From positions 186,001-250,000 of the forward strand of contig DASXOB010000003.1 of the NCBI GenBank assembly GCA_036494545.1: DNA of 64,000 bases, in the 5' to 3' direction. Source of the stretch: JAICXG01 sp036494545 (GTDB lineage Bacteria; Verrucomicrobiota; Verrucomicrobiia; Chthoniobacterales; UBA10450). The notes under the pieces are model-generated. The model saw only the letters and a program-made list of their open reading frames with translations. It was not told the origin of the DNA and searched no databases. How positions within the stretch are numbered: the stretch's first letter is position 1; each line of letters starts with the position of its first letter. The translations under genes were made by a program, and so were the position numbers. Of this stretch, positions 17,428 through 26,193 are shown piece by piece.

Positions 17428-18708
17428 TTAGCGGAGTGGTTTGAATGCAGAGCGCAGCTCCTGCGTGAATAACTCTGGCTGTTCCCAGGCCGCGAAGTGT
17501 CCGCCTTTGTCGAGCTTGTTATAATAGATAAGCTTCGGATAAGCTTTCTCCGTCCAGCTCTTGGGAGCCTGATAGAGCTCGTCAGGAAATGCGCTTACCG
17601 CTGTAGGAACGGCCACGCCTTTCGGCGCAAAGAAGGCCAGCTTACTTTCCCAATAAAGACGAGCCGACGAGACCGCCGTGTTCGTGAACCAGTAGTAAGT
17701 AATGTTGTCGAGCACGTCATCTCGCGTGAGCCCCTCAGGTTGACCATCAAAGACGCGCGACATCAAAGCCATGCTTACTCCATCGTGGTCGAGCATCCAG
17801 GCGGCGAGGCCTATAGGTGAATCGGACAGTGCGTAGAGTGTCTGCGGGCGGTTAGCCATCTCACCGGCGTAGCCCAGGCCGTGCTTGTAGAAAAAGGCTA
17901 ACTGATCATAGGCGTGCTTTTCATCGGCTGAGAGGCTGGATGGCGCTGGCTCACCGGCAAAAGCCGCCTTGTCGATGTCGGGCGGAATAGTGGCAGGCAT
18001 GTTGGTATGAATGCCGACCAATCCCGGAGGCGCGAGCAGCGCCATTTGCTCGGTGACTGCATTGCCCCAGTCGCCGCCTTGCGCGACATATTTCTTGTAG
18101 CCGAGGCGTCTCATCAGCTCGACCCAGGCCCGCGCGGTTCGAATCGGATCCCAACCAGTCGTGGTCGGCTTGCCCGAATATCCGTAGCCCGGCAGCGAAG
18201 GAATCACGACGTCGAACGCGTCCTCTGCTTTCCCGCCGTGCGCAGTGGGATTCGTCAGCGGATCGATAATCTTCAGCTGCTCGATGATCGAGCCCGGCCA
18301 GCCGTGTGTGATGATTACCGGCAAGGCGTTCGGGTTTTTCGAACGCACGTGAATGAAGTGGATATCTAATCCATCAATCGTGGTGACGAATTGCGGCAGC
18401 GCTTTCAGCTTCGCCTCGCACTTGCGCCAATCGTAATCCGTCGCCCAATAGCGCGCGAGTTTCTGCATCGTCGCCAACTGCACGCCCTGGGTCATATCAT
18501 TGACCGTCTCCTTTTCGGGCCAGCGCGTGGACGCGACCTTTTCCCGGAGACCAGCGAGCGCAGACTGCGATACGACCGGAGCCGTGAAGGGTCGGATCGC
18601 GATTGAATCTTGTGCCGCAGTGGCAGCGGCGGACGTTCGAATTGCAATTGCCGACGTAATGGCGGCTGCAAAAGAAGCTACAGACCCAAAAGCAGAACTA
18701 CTTTTCAT
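17428..18708 (-). CDS. Secreted epoxide hydrolase (EHN plus alpha/beta hydrolase)
   Basis: The start at 18708 (MKSSSAFGSVASF) has GGAGG 6 bp upstream and gives about 426 residues. It begins with a signal or Tat-like hydrophobic N-terminus (about 30 residues). The EHN domain follows (LREKVASTRWPEKETVND, RKCEAKLKALPQF), then the hydrolase core with oxyanion motif THGWPGS, nucleophile GGDWGNA and a C-terminal GGHFAAWEQPE holding the catalytic His. It resembles soluble/juvenile hormone-type epoxide hydrolases, which open epoxides to diols. It is first in an operon with an SDR and RidA protein, suggesting catabolism or detoxification of an oxidised organic compound. Confidence 0.88.
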   Translation of the reverse strand: MKSSSAFGSVASFAAAITSAIAIRTSAAATAAQDSIAIRPFTAPVVSQSALAGLREKVASTRWPEKETVNDMTQGVQLATMQKLARYWATDYDWRKCEAKLKALPQFVTTIDGLDIHFIHVRSKNPNALPVIITHGWPGSIIEQLKIIDPLTNPTAHGGKAEDAFDVVIPSLPGYGYSGKPTTTGWDPIRTARAWVELMRRLGYKKYVAQGGDWGNAVTEQMALLAPPGLVGIHTNMPATIPPDIDKAAFAGEPAPSSLSADEKHAYDQLAFFYKHGLGYAGEMANRPQTLYALSDSPIGLAAWMLDHDGVSMALMSRVFDGQPEGLTRDDVLDNITYYWFTNTAVSSARLYWESKLAFFAPKGVAVPTAVSAFPDELYQAPKSWTEKAYPKLIYYNKLDKGGHFAAWEQPELFTQELRSAFKPLR

Positions 18709-18712
18709 AAGA

Positions 18713-18772
18713 CCTCCAGTTGTGCGTGCGAACAACTTCGCACGCTTGCCCGGCGATAAGTGGGTCAGGCGA
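18713..18772 (-). promoter_or_regulatory. Leader B, homologous to leader A
   Basis: Second copy of the leader described at 16031-16090, here before the epoxide hydrolase operon. The ribosome-binding block and the GTGGGTCA-type block sit at identical distances from each other in both copies, although the sequence between them has diverged. That pattern fits a conserved regulatory region rather than recent duplication of a gene. Confidence 0.5.
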
Positions 18773-19258
18773 AGCTCGTTTTCCGGAGACGTCTGGCGGA
18801 CCCGGCGCTGAGCGGAGTGTCCGGCCCTGCGCAGGAAAGTAAAGCTCCAACTGTGTTACAACTGCGTTACAGGATACCGCCAACCGGTTCGCCGTTGGTC
18901 GTTACTCGCCGTTCCGAACATTGCGAAGAGTGTGTCGTAGGCGAATCAGGGCACGCGGCCGACCCATTGGCGAGCCAGCTCGAGCGTTGCGACCACGTAA
19001 AGCTGCGCCACGCGGTCGTATGGGACTGACGCGTGACGATCGGCTCTCGCAGATTCATAAGACTTCAGAGTCAGGCTTCGGGACGGTGCCGCTCGCGCGG
19101 CACCGTTCCAATTGTAGCTCGCAAGGACGCTTGAGAGACCCCTTTCCGCACTGCGTCGGATTGGGATAGCGACCACGCGGTTGCGGGTGTGCGCAGGATT
19201 TCTTGTAACTTTTTCGTGCGGTTTCGCCATGCCGCGCGTCTAGGCTGGTGATCGACCG
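18773..19258. other. Intergenic region between divergent genes, with a hairpin
   Basis: About 490 bp between the epoxide hydrolase operon (leftward) and the ECF sigma gene (rightward). No convincing gene is present. It holds the perfect 10-bp inverted repeat at 19083-19106. Nearer the sigma gene are a TGTAAC element (19204) and a CGTCTA element (19237), words typical of ECF promoters. Their spacing is about 10 bp longer than usual, so autoregulation is only a weak suggestion. Confidence 0.5.
19083..19106. other. Perfect 10-bp inverted repeat (hairpin)
   Basis: Arms ACGGTGCCGC and GCGGCACCGT flank the tetraloop TCGC. The stem is GC-rich and would be very stable. There is no T-run on either side, and it lies upstream of genes on both sides, so a simple terminator is less likely than an operator or attenuator. 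Confidence 0.6.
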
Positions 19259-19792
19259 ATGGATCCCAGCGAACAAGAAATCTTTCGAGCGGCTATCCGC
19301 GGCGATCGCGAGGCCTTTGAGATGATTATTCGGACACAGAGTCGGGCCCTTTTCGCAATTGCATACGGCATTTTGCAGAACCGCTCCGACGCCGAGGATG
19401 TGGTGCAGGATGCGTTCATCAAAGCCTGGAGAGGTCGCTGGAAATTGCGCGACGCAGAGAAGCTTCCTGCCTGGCTCGGTACAATCGTGAGGCATCGAGC
19501 TCGCGACCTGGCGCGCAAACGTAAACCGGAGCCGCTGCCTGACGAGCTGTCGGATCAATTGCAAGAGCTCGCGCCGATTGAAGACTCGTTAGGCAAACAC
19601 CTCCGGGCCGCGATCGCAGAATTGCCCGAGCTACACCGTGCCGCGCTTACCCTTCGCTATTTTGAAGAACTCGACTACGCCGCGATCGAGCGACTGCTCG
19701 GCCTTAGCAACGGCGCGCTTCGGGGCATCCTCGGACGCGCCCTGCAAACCTTACGTAAACGACTGCGCCCGGCGCTAACCGCTTCGGAATGA
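19259..19792 (+). CDS. ECF RNA polymerase sigma factor
   Basis: 177 residues with sigma region 2 (AYGILQNRSDAEDVVQDAFIKAW, where DAEDVVQ contacts core and the -10) and region 4 (LPELHRAALTLRYFEELDYAAIERLLGLSNGALRGILGRAL, the -35-binding HTH). The length and the lack of extra domains fit a plain extracytoplasmic-function sigma. The stop overlaps the next start (ATGA at 19789), so it is translationally coupled to its anti-sigma factor. The word copy at 19586 encodes Ser-Leu-Gly in the linker between regions 2 and 4, a region that tolerates change. Confidence 0.93.
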   Translation: MDPSEQEIFRAAIRGDREAFEMIIRTQSRALFAIAYGILQNRSDAEDVVQDAFIKAWRGRWKLRDAEKLPAWLGTIVRHRARDLARKRKPEPLPDELSDQLQELAPIEDSLGKHLRAAIAELPELHRAALTLRYFEELDYAAIERLLGLSNGALRGILGRALQTLRKRLRPALTASE

Positions 19793-21774
19793 AAACGCCT
19801 CTCACTATTCACGACGACATCGAGAGCTGGCTGGCCGCTGAGGCGCACGACCAGCTTTCAGTTAGCGAGCGCGAGGCACTCCATCGCCATCTTGTTGAAT
19901 GCCTCGCATGTCGCCAACTGCATCGGGAGGAAAAAAATATGCACAAACTACTTGAGGAAAATCTTTCCACGGAAAAAGCCGATCCTGCTTTTGAACACCG
20001 CATGCTGGCGAGTTTCCGCCAGCGTGTGCCTGATCAGCGCGGTCATTTCGCAGCGTTTGTCATTCATGCCTTTCGGCTCCGCGCCACGCAGATTGCGGCC
20101 GCGGCGGTGATCCTTCTCGCGCTCCTGCAAACCGGACGAATGCTGACGCACGAAGGAAATGACACGACGGAAAACAGGCTGCTCTCGACTGAAGTCGCAG
20201 CTGCAGCAGCTCCACAAAATGCACCCGTTCTAGATTCGTTAGGCAAGACTGCCTCTCGCTCTACGGGGAAGCCTGCTGCCTTGGCTGAAGCACGGTCAAA
20301 GGACCAAACCGCCGCTCCGCCTCCGGTTGCACTCATGGAAAGTCGTTCGAACACCCAGTCGGAGGCAGACTCTGCCGCCCCTGCGGATGGAATGATTTCG
20401 AAAACTGAGCAAGTGGCTCAAAGTCCCGCGTCGGCAGCAACTGATCAGCGCAAAGTCGTGCGGAGCGCCCGAGTTGAATTAGAGGTCGCGAGCTTCAACG
20501 ATTCGCTGCAACAGATCGTCGACCTGGCGAAAGCAAACGGTGGCTACGTCGCCACCAGCAATTCGCAGAAGCAAGCCAATGGCAAACTACAGGGCGAAAT
20601 CGTGGTGAAGGTGTTGCCCGACAAACTCGACGCTTTCCTGCTTTCGATCCGCAGCCTGGGTGAATTGAAGAACCAGTCGTTAGGCAGCGAGGACGTGACC
20701 AAATCCTACTTCGACACAGAAGCTCGCCTGAAGAACGCGCGCGTCATGGAGCAACGTCTGCTCGACATGCTCAAAACCAAGACCGGCAAAGTCTCCGACC
20801 TTTTGCAGGTGGAGAAAGAGCTTGCTCGTGTCCGCGAGGAAATCGAGCGGATGCAGGGTGAACTAAAATACTGGGACGCGCAGGTGCAGCTCGCGACCGT
20901 CACTGTCTCGCTGGCGGAAAAAAACCTCGAGCAGCCCGCGGCCTTCCTTTTGAAGGAACGCTCTGAGCTCGCTCTTTATTCGCCACGAGTCGAAACCGTC
21001 TACAACCAGATCAAGGCGCTTGTTTCACCCAAGGTGCAAATCAGCAGCGCGCAGCTCGGCCGAGACAATCGGGGCAATGTCACAGCACAGGTTCATATGC
21101 TTCTGGCGCCGGAGGAAAGCGACGCCGTTATCACCCGAATAAAGAGCTTTGGTCAGGTGGAAAACTTTCAAGTCGAAACCGAGCGAGTCGCGCAAGGCGG
21201 CGAAGGCATGTCACAAAACGCTCGAACGAAACGCGACAAAGTGGAGTTGACCGTCACCCTCTCGCGCGAGGAGCAGGAACAGGCCGCGCAACAAACCACC
21301 CTCCAGATCCGCACGACCGAGGTGGATAAAAAGACCGCACAGCTCCGGGATCTGGTCGAGAAACAAAGCGGCCGCATCCGGACGTCCTCTTTCTCGCGTG
21401 ATCCCGATGGGCACGAAATCGAGAATGTGTTGTTGCGTGTGCCGATGAAAAACTACCAGGCACTCATGGGAGCATTGGAGTCGTTAGGCAAAGTCGAGAA
21501 CGTGGCCGTGCAAAGAGAGGACCGTGCGGGCGATCAGTCGGAGATGGCCAACGCGCCGGCTGATCTTTCCATCCAGATCTACAGCCAGGGCAGCATTGTT
21601 TCGTCCAACACCGGCCTGATCGCTACCCTGCGTCACACTTTGGGGCAAGGCGCAGAGGCGCTCATGTGGAGCCTGCGTATGATCGGCGTGGCGATCGCCT
21701 TTGTGGCTCCGTGGGCTATCGCGCTCGCGTTGATTATTTGGATCGTGAGGCTCATTGCGCGGAGGCGGCGGTAG
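19789..21774 (+). CDS. Anti-sigma factor with large DUF4349 sensor region
   Basis: 661 residues. The first 60 hold a zinc-finger anti-sigma domain (HRHLVECLACRQLHREEK, with HxxxCxxC). A transmembrane helix follows at about residues 98-120 (TQIAAAAVILLALLQ). The outside part carries a DUF4349 block (about 225-390: RSARVELEVASFNDSLQQIV, ANGGYVATSNSQ) with a coiled coil (LLQVEKELARVREEIERMQG). A second related block (about 480-600) and a C-terminal transmembrane helix follow. It should hold the ECF sigma at the membrane and release it on an envelope signal. Having a second transmembrane helix and two DUF4349-like blocks in one anti-sigma is unusual. Three word copies lie inside, all reading Ser-Leu-Gly. 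Confidence 0.85.
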   Translation: MKTPLTIHDDIESWLAAEAHDQLSVSEREALHRHLVECLACRQLHREEKNMHKLLEENLSTEKADPAFEHRMLASFRQRVPDQRGHFAAFVIHAFRLRATQIAAAAVILLALLQTGRMLTHEGNDTTENRLLSTEVAAAAAPQNAPVLDSLGKTASRSTGKPAALAEARSKDQTAAPPPVALMESRSNTQSEADSAAPADGMISKTEQVAQSPASAATDQRKVVRSARVELEVASFNDSLQQIVDLAKANGGYVATSNSQKQANGKLQGEIVVKVLPDKLDAFLLSIRSLGELKNQSLGSEDVTKSYFDTEARLKNARVMEQRLLDMLKTKTGKVSDLLQVEKELARVREEIERMQGELKYWDAQVQLATVTVSLAEKNLEQPAAFLLKERSELALYSPRVETVYNQIKALVSPKVQISSAQLGRDNRGNVTAQVHMLLAPEESDAVITRIKSFGQVENFQVETERVAQGGEGMSQNARTKRDKVELTVTLSREEQEQAAQQTTLQIRTTEVDKKTAQLRDLVEKQSGRIRTSSFSRDPDGHEIENVLLRVPMKNYQALMGALESLGKVENVAVQREDRAGDQSEMANAPADLSIQIYSQGSIVSSNTGLIATLRHTLGQGAEALMWSLRMIGVAIAFVAPWAIALALIIWIVRLIARRRR

Positions 21775-21789
21775 CGCACTCCGCTGTCG

Positions 21790-22494
21790 TTAGGCACAAC
21801 GCGCCCATAGCTGCGACCGGATCATTTCGTTAGGCGAGAACACCTGCTTCCTGAGGGTAAATCCACCCAGTCGCAAGAACGGAGCGAAGTCGACCAAACG
21901 AGTCGCTTCAATCCCGGCTACGCAGCGAAAGAATTGATACATGATCGCGATAAGGAAACGTGCCCACCAGCGACGCCATCCGGTTGGCGGTTCGCAGAAA
22001 TCGGCGATGAGCCAACGCGAACTCGGAGCGGCGGCGTGGCAAAGCTTCTCGATCAGACGCGAAAGGGTTCGTTCGTTGAAACAATCGAGCACGAAATGTG
22101 TCACGATAAGGTCGTAACTCTCGCGCTCCAGAACGCTCTCATTTGCGTCCTGGTGAATGAAATTAACCCCGGGAAACTCCGCACGTGCCTGCGCCAGCCG
22201 GAGCATTGCGCCGCTTGCCTCGATGCAATCCACCGTGGAATGCGGATGCAGCCTAACGAACTCGGCGAGAAAGCGGCCGTCCCCTTCCCCGACGACAAGG
22301 ACGCGACCTGGCGAGTCGATCTCGCCGGGGAAAGCGAGACGGGCCTGTTGCAATTGATTCCCAAAAACGAATGTCTCCAGCCAGCGATAGATCCGCGCGA
22401 CGCGATCAAAGCTCACCGCGAGGAAAGGAGGAGTGCGAGGAGCGGAGTAAGGAGGACGAGATCGGCCAGAGCGGTCCGCTGATCGCGCGGACAA
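21790..22494 (-). CDS. Class I SAM-dependent methyltransferase
   Basis: 234 residues with motif I VLVVGEGDGRFLAEFV, the acidic end of strand 2 (VDCIEASGAML), the Asp of FIHQDANESV and motif IV YDLIVTHFVLDCF. The later HAAAPSSRWLIADFCEP is motif V-like. The N-terminal 28 residues are not family-like, and the true start may be the later MAVSF-like region (AVSFDRVARIYRWLE). The present start overlaps the upstream membrane-protein gene by 82 bp. The substrate is unknown. A UbiA-like neighbour suggests lipid or quinone methylation as one possibility. Confidence 0.82.
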   Translation of the reverse strand: MSARSADRSGRSRPPYSAPRTPPFLAVSFDRVARIYRWLETFVFGNQLQQARLAFPGEIDSPGRVLVVGEGDGRFLAEFVRLHPHSTVDCIEASGAMLRLAQARAEFPGVNFIHQDANESVLERESYDLIVTHFVLDCFNERTLSRLIEKLCHAAAPSSRWLIADFCEPPTGWRRWWARFLIAIMYQFFRCVAGIEATRLVDFAPFLRLGGFTLRKQVFSPNEMIRSQLWARCA

Positions 22495-23300
22495 TTCTCG
22501 GCGCGATTCAGCCTAACGAGTAAAAGCGCACTCATCGCCAGACAAAGCCAAAGCGGCCAGGCAAATCGCCAGACGATGCCGGCAGCGAGCGCAACCAGCG
22601 CGAGACCATAACCGATCGCCGTCAGCGCTCGAGCGGCAGATGGCCAGCCGGTCATAAACGACGTCTTGCCCTGGGCAGAGTCAAGATCGCGTTCCCAGGC
22701 GGCAATGGAGAGGCAGTTATAGGTGCAGAGGATGGCAAAAAGCAATAACGCCACGCCGAAAGAAACACTCAGACCGGGTAGCTCACCGATGACGCCGAGT
22801 GCGGTCCCGGCAGCGAAAAGTATCCCAATCGATTTCTCCTTCATCGGAACCGGACGCCACTTTCCGCCTAACAAATGATTGACGAACAGATAAAGCGCGC
22901 AAATCACCGCCAGGGTCCCGCCAAGGAGGGCCATTTGCAGGTCGAGAAAGCGGAGCGCGAGCGAGAGATCGAAAATAAAGATGATCACGATCGCGATCCA
23001 CCACCCGATCATATGTTCGCGGCAAAAACGGTGACGCAGCGAGATCGGATTCGCCGGCGAAAGCTTGATTGTGTCCGCGAAACGATCCGCGAGATATATG
23101 AGCCAGGCGGTGAAAAAGAGGAGGATGCGCACTGGAAAGTGAAGCTCCGCACCGAAAATATGCGCGAAAAGCCATTGCCACATGACCGCGACGATCGGCG
23201 CATCAAGACAGAACAAACTCAACCAGACGACCGGCGGATAATTTCCGCGGCGCGCGCTCGGAGGCGCCGCTTCAACCACGAGGTTGGACATGTCTGGCAT
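22413..23300 (-). CDS. UbiA-like polytopic membrane protein
   Basis: 295 residues with eight to nine hydrophobic segments. The LIYLADRFADT segment resembles the first Asp-rich motif of UbiA prenyltransferases (NxxxDxxxD), and CLSIAAWERDLDSAQGK the second (DxxxD-like), but neither is a perfect match. UbiA enzymes attach isoprenoid chains to aromatic acceptors in the membrane. Activity here is uncertain because of the incomplete first motif. It overlaps the methyltransferase gene, as expected for a two-gene operon. Divergent to it is the aromatic amino acid hydroxylase gene. Confidence 0.65.
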   Translation of the reverse strand: MPDMSNLVVEAAPPSARRGNYPPVVWLSLFCLDAPIVAVMWQWLFAHIFGAELHFPVRILLFFTAWLIYLADRFADTIKLSPANPISLRHRFCREHMIGWWIAIVIIFIFDLSLALRFLDLQMALLGGTLAVICALYLFVNHLLGGKWRPVPMKEKSIGILFAAGTALGVIGELPGLSVSFGVALLLFAILCTYNCLSIAAWERDLDSAQGKTSFMTGWPSAARALTAIGYGLALVALAAGIVWRFAWPLWLCLAMSALLLVRLNRAENCPRDQRTALADLVLLTPLLALLLSSR

Positions 23301-23478
23301 TTATCGAACGTATCGAGCGCGCCGGCCCTTCGCAACGAAGAGACAGCCCCGCATTTCATGCTCGAGCATGATCGCTTCCGCGCGAACTCTCTTGCTCGTC
23401 CTTGCGTTCGGTCATAAAATTTGGGTGTGGCCTGTCGTTAGGCGGCGGCGAAATTTTGAACTCGAGGAAGAGGTGACG

Positions 23479-25218
23479 ATGAAAACCGAAAACGGAATCC
23501 CAATGAATAATGCCGCGGTCGCGGCGCTGCCCAGGCACCTGCTCCAATTCGCCGTCGATCAGCGTTACGACGATTACACGCCGGTCGATCACGCTGTCTG
23601 GCGGTTCATCATGCGCCAGAATATCTTTTTCCTGAAGGAGTACGCGCACAAGGTTTACTTCCAGGGCTTGCTCGATACCGGAATTTCCTTCGAACGCATC
23701 CCGCGCATCAGCGAGATGAACGACATCTTGGGCAAGATCGGCTGGGGGGCTGTCGCGGTGGACGGCTTTATTCCGCCGGCGGCTTTTATGGAATTTCAGG
23801 CCTACAAAGTCTTGGTCATCGCGTGTGACATGCGCCAGATCCACCACATCGAATACACGCCCGCGCCCGACATCGTACATGAGGCAGCCGGGCACGCACC
23901 CATTATAGTCGATCGCGAATATTCAAATTATCTGCAACGGTTTGGCGAAGTCGGCGCCAAGGCCATGCAGTCGCGCAAGGACTTCGAGCTTTACGAAGCC
24001 ATCCGGCATCTTTCGATCTTGAAGGAGCTGCCTAATGCCGACCCGCAAGAGATCGAACAGGCGACACGGGAGGTGGAATACAAACAGGCGAATCTTGGTC
24101 AACCGTCCGAGATGGCACAGCTGTCGCGGCTGCATTGGTGGACGGTGGAATACGGCCTGATCGGTTCGTTAGAGAAGCCGAAAATTTACGGCGCCGGTTT
24201 GCTTTCTTCGATTGGCGAATCCGTCAGCTGTCTTGAGCCGGAGGTGAAGAAGATTCCCTATTCGATCGGGGCTACGGATCAGGCCTTCGATATCACCACG
24301 AAGCAACCGCAGTTGTTCGTCTGCCGCGATTTTCAGCACCTGAGCGATGTTCTGGAGGAATTCGCGAACAAGATGGCATATCGCGTTGGCGACCTCGAAG
24401 GAATCAGGAAAGCGATCGAGTGCAAGAACGTGTCAACCTGCCAATACTCAAGTGGATTGCAGGTTTCAGGCATGTTTACCGAGGTGTTGACTGATTTAAA
24501 CAACCAACCCATTTACCTGAGAACGACCGGACCAAGTGCGTTGGCTTGTAAAAACACGGAATTGGCGGGCCATGGCCCCGACTATCACAAGGATGGCTTT
24601 GGTTCGCCGATCGGAGAATGGAAAGAAATTGAGCTCATGGAAGGGAAACCTGCGCGCCTGGAATTCGAAAGCGGCATCACAGTGGAAGGTAACGTGGAAA
24701 AGATTCTGCGTTCGGAAGACGAATTGCTTTTGATTTCCTTTTCAAGTTGCACAGCCAAACTCGCCGATCGCATTCTTTTCGATCCGGCATGGGGGACATA
24801 TGACATGGCGGTAGGCGACAAGATTGTTTCTGTTTTCAACGGCGCAGCCGACAAGGATGCCTATAACCAGGTCGCACTCGTGCCGAAAGAGCGCACGATT
24901 AAACATCCTTCGGATGCGAGCCGGAAAAAACTCGAGAATCTTTACCAGCAAGTGCGCGACATTCGCACCCGCAAAGCTGGCTACAAACGCCTGGGAGAAA
25001 TCTGGGAAACGCAGCAAGCCGAACATCCAGACGATTGGCTTCTTTCGATGGAGATTTTCGAGATCCTCGACGAAACAGAGCAACAGCCGCAGCTGAACGC
25101 GAAGGTGCGAGAATTCCTCGATAAGATGAAGACGCGGAATCGCGATCTTTCGACCCTGATTAGCTGGGGCTTCCGCCTCGTCCAATATCACAAGCAACAG
25201 GCCCCCGCGCACGCCTGA
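23479..25218 (+). CDS. Aromatic amino acid hydroxylase, long form (phenylalanine-4-hydroxylase-like)
   Basis: The start at 23479 (MKTENGIPMNNAAVAALP) has GAGGAAGAGG about 6 bp upstream and gives 579 residues. The biopterin-dependent hydroxylase core spans about 20-350: YTPAPDIVHEAAGHAPII holds the two iron-binding His residues and WWTVEYGLIGS the iron-binding Glu. FGSPIGEWK follows in the C-terminal part. Ordinary bacterial PhhA enzymes are about 270 residues, so about 220 extra residues lie after the core. The enzyme hydroxylates phenylalanine (or tryptophan) using O2 and a pterin. The frame is open upstream to 23284 but that part is not protein-like. Confidence 0.88.
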   Translation: MKTENGIPMNNAAVAALPRHLLQFAVDQRYDDYTPVDHAVWRFIMRQNIFFLKEYAHKVYFQGLLDTGISFERIPRISEMNDILGKIGWGAVAVDGFIPPAAFMEFQAYKVLVIACDMRQIHHIEYTPAPDIVHEAAGHAPIIVDREYSNYLQRFGEVGAKAMQSRKDFELYEAIRHLSILKELPNADPQEIEQATREVEYKQANLGQPSEMAQLSRLHWWTVEYGLIGSLEKPKIYGAGLLSSIGESVSCLEPEVKKIPYSIGATDQAFDITTKQPQLFVCRDFQHLSDVLEEFANKMAYRVGDLEGIRKAIECKNVSTCQYSSGLQVSGMFTEVLTDLNNQPIYLRTTGPSALACKNTELAGHGPDYHKDGFGSPIGEWKEIELMEGKPARLEFESGITVEGNVEKILRSEDELLLISFSSCTAKLADRILFDPAWGTYDMAVGDKIVSVFNGAADKDAYNQVALVPKERTIKHPSDASRKKLENLYQQVRDIRTRKAGYKRLGEIWETQQAEHPDDWLLSMEIFEILDETEQQPQLNAKVREFLDKMKTRNRDLSTLISWGFRLVQYHKQQAPAHA

Positions 25219-25274
25219 AGGAATATCCAAACTTGGAACAGCGCGGAGAGGAAGGCTCCGTTGTCCTCTTGACC

Positions 25275-25430
25275 ATGAAATTCGCAATCTCTTTGGCGTT
25301 CTTATGCCTGATCCTGCTGCAAAGTGGTTGCGCCCTCGGGCCGACCATCGATCAGCAATCGCGGACTGACACGCAGTCGCAACAAACGCTCAAACGTAGC
25401 GACGCTTTCGCGCGAGACTTGCAACAGTAA
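25275..25430 (+). CDS. Small predicted lipoprotein
   Basis: 51 residues. MKFAISLAFLCLILLQSGC is a clear lipoprotein signal peptide with the lipobox LQSGC, so about 33 mature residues remain, rich in Gln, Ser and Thr and ending ARDLQQ. It lies 56 bp after the hydroxylase gene on the same strand. Such mini-lipoproteins sit in the outer or inner membrane. No function can be assigned from so short a sequence. Confidence 0.6.
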   Translation: MKFAISLAFLCLILLQSGCALGPTIDQQSRTDTQSQQTLKRSDAFARDLQQ

Positions 25431-25497
25431 TCGATTCGAGTCACAGGCCGCCAGCTGTGAAATTTGAATTTCCTCCCCGCTCGCACCATAGAAACTA

Positions 25498-25740
25498 ATG
25501 ACAAACTATTTGATCGCGCGCCGATTGATCAACATGGGCGCACTTTTTCTCATCGGCGATGGGATCATGGGACTGCTCAAGCCGCGCTGGCATTCTCTCC
25601 TTTGGCATTTTGGCCCTGAGCTCGCACGGGCTGTGACTGAAGAATTGGCGGAGCACCCGAAAACAGCGCGCGCTATTTATCTGGCGGAGGCTGCGCTCGG
25701 CGTGGCCATCGCTTCGTATCAAACGTCCGATGTCGAGTAG
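25498..25740 (+). CDS. Small membrane protein of unknown function
   Basis: 80 residues. Two hydrophobic stretches (INMGALFLIGDGIMGLL and IYLAEAALGVAIASYQ) bracket a charged middle (ELARAVTEELAEHPKTARA). The frame is clean and the start ATG at 25498 follows a purine-poor region, so the ribosome-binding site is weak. No family is recognised. The size and topology resemble small DUF-type inner-membrane proteins. Confidence 0.5.
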   Translation: MTNYLIARRLINMGALFLIGDGIMGLLKPRWHSLLWHFGPELARAVTEELAEHPKTARAIYLAEAALGVAIASYQTSDVE

Positions 25741-25806
25741 TTATTCTCACCGGACGATTCCGCGCGCGCAGTTCGCGTTCAGTGTGCCTGATTCCCGCCG
25801 ACCAAT

Positions 25807-26193
25807 TTACCTCAGACCACTGTCACAGTCCCAATGGACCGTGGCCAATTTTCCCGCACTCACGTCCGCTTCAAAAGGTCCGTAAGAGCCAATCGCGGTC
25901 GCCTTTTGCTGGCGAGAGATTGTGTAATGGCCGGGCGGAAGCATCACCTTAAATTGTCCGTTGGCGTCGGTTTGAAAGGACGCAACGACTTGCCCGTCGT
26001 GCTTCACCTCAAACGCCGTATCGGCCAGGGGCTGCGAAGTGGCCGCGCCTTGTCTAACGGGTCCTCCTCGAACGGGGCTGATCGTAATGGTTCCTTCGAT
26101 GCCGCTCGTAGCGGCCTTCGCGGCTGGCTGCGTCTGGGCAAAACCGAGCAGCGGGAAAAAGGTAAACACGAGTCCAAGGAAAAATCGATTCAT
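25807..26193 (-). CDS. Secreted protein with carboxypeptidase regulatory-like (prealbumin-type) domain
   Basis: 128 residues with a signal peptide (MNRFFLGLVFTFFPLLGFAQ, cleaved near AQT). A small beta-sandwich domain follows: GIEGTITISP, then VASFQTDANGQFKVMLPPGHYTI, the typical carboxypeptidase-regulatory/CNA-B-like pattern in which a new strand follows DANGxF. It is probably an exported, monomeric binding or surface domain. The substrate or partner is unknown. It converges with the small membrane-protein gene to the left. Confidence 0.72.
   Translation of the reverse strand: MNRFFLGLVFTFFPLLGFAQTQPAAKAATSGIEGTITISPVRGGPVRQGAATSQPLADTAFEVKHDGQVVASFQTDANGQFKVMLPPGHYTISRQQKATAIGSYGPFEADVSAGKLATVHWDCDSGLR

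Noticed and set aside
19204..19242. ECF autoregulatory promoter (TGTAAC and CGTCTA)
   Set aside because: The distance between the elements is about 10 bp longer than usual ECF promoters, so it is mentioned only as a weak possibility.
21787..21834. Two word copies 40 bp apart as an attC site
   Set aside because: Both copies are in the same orientation (TCGTTAGGC twice) and no inverted arms lie between them, so no attC fold is possible.
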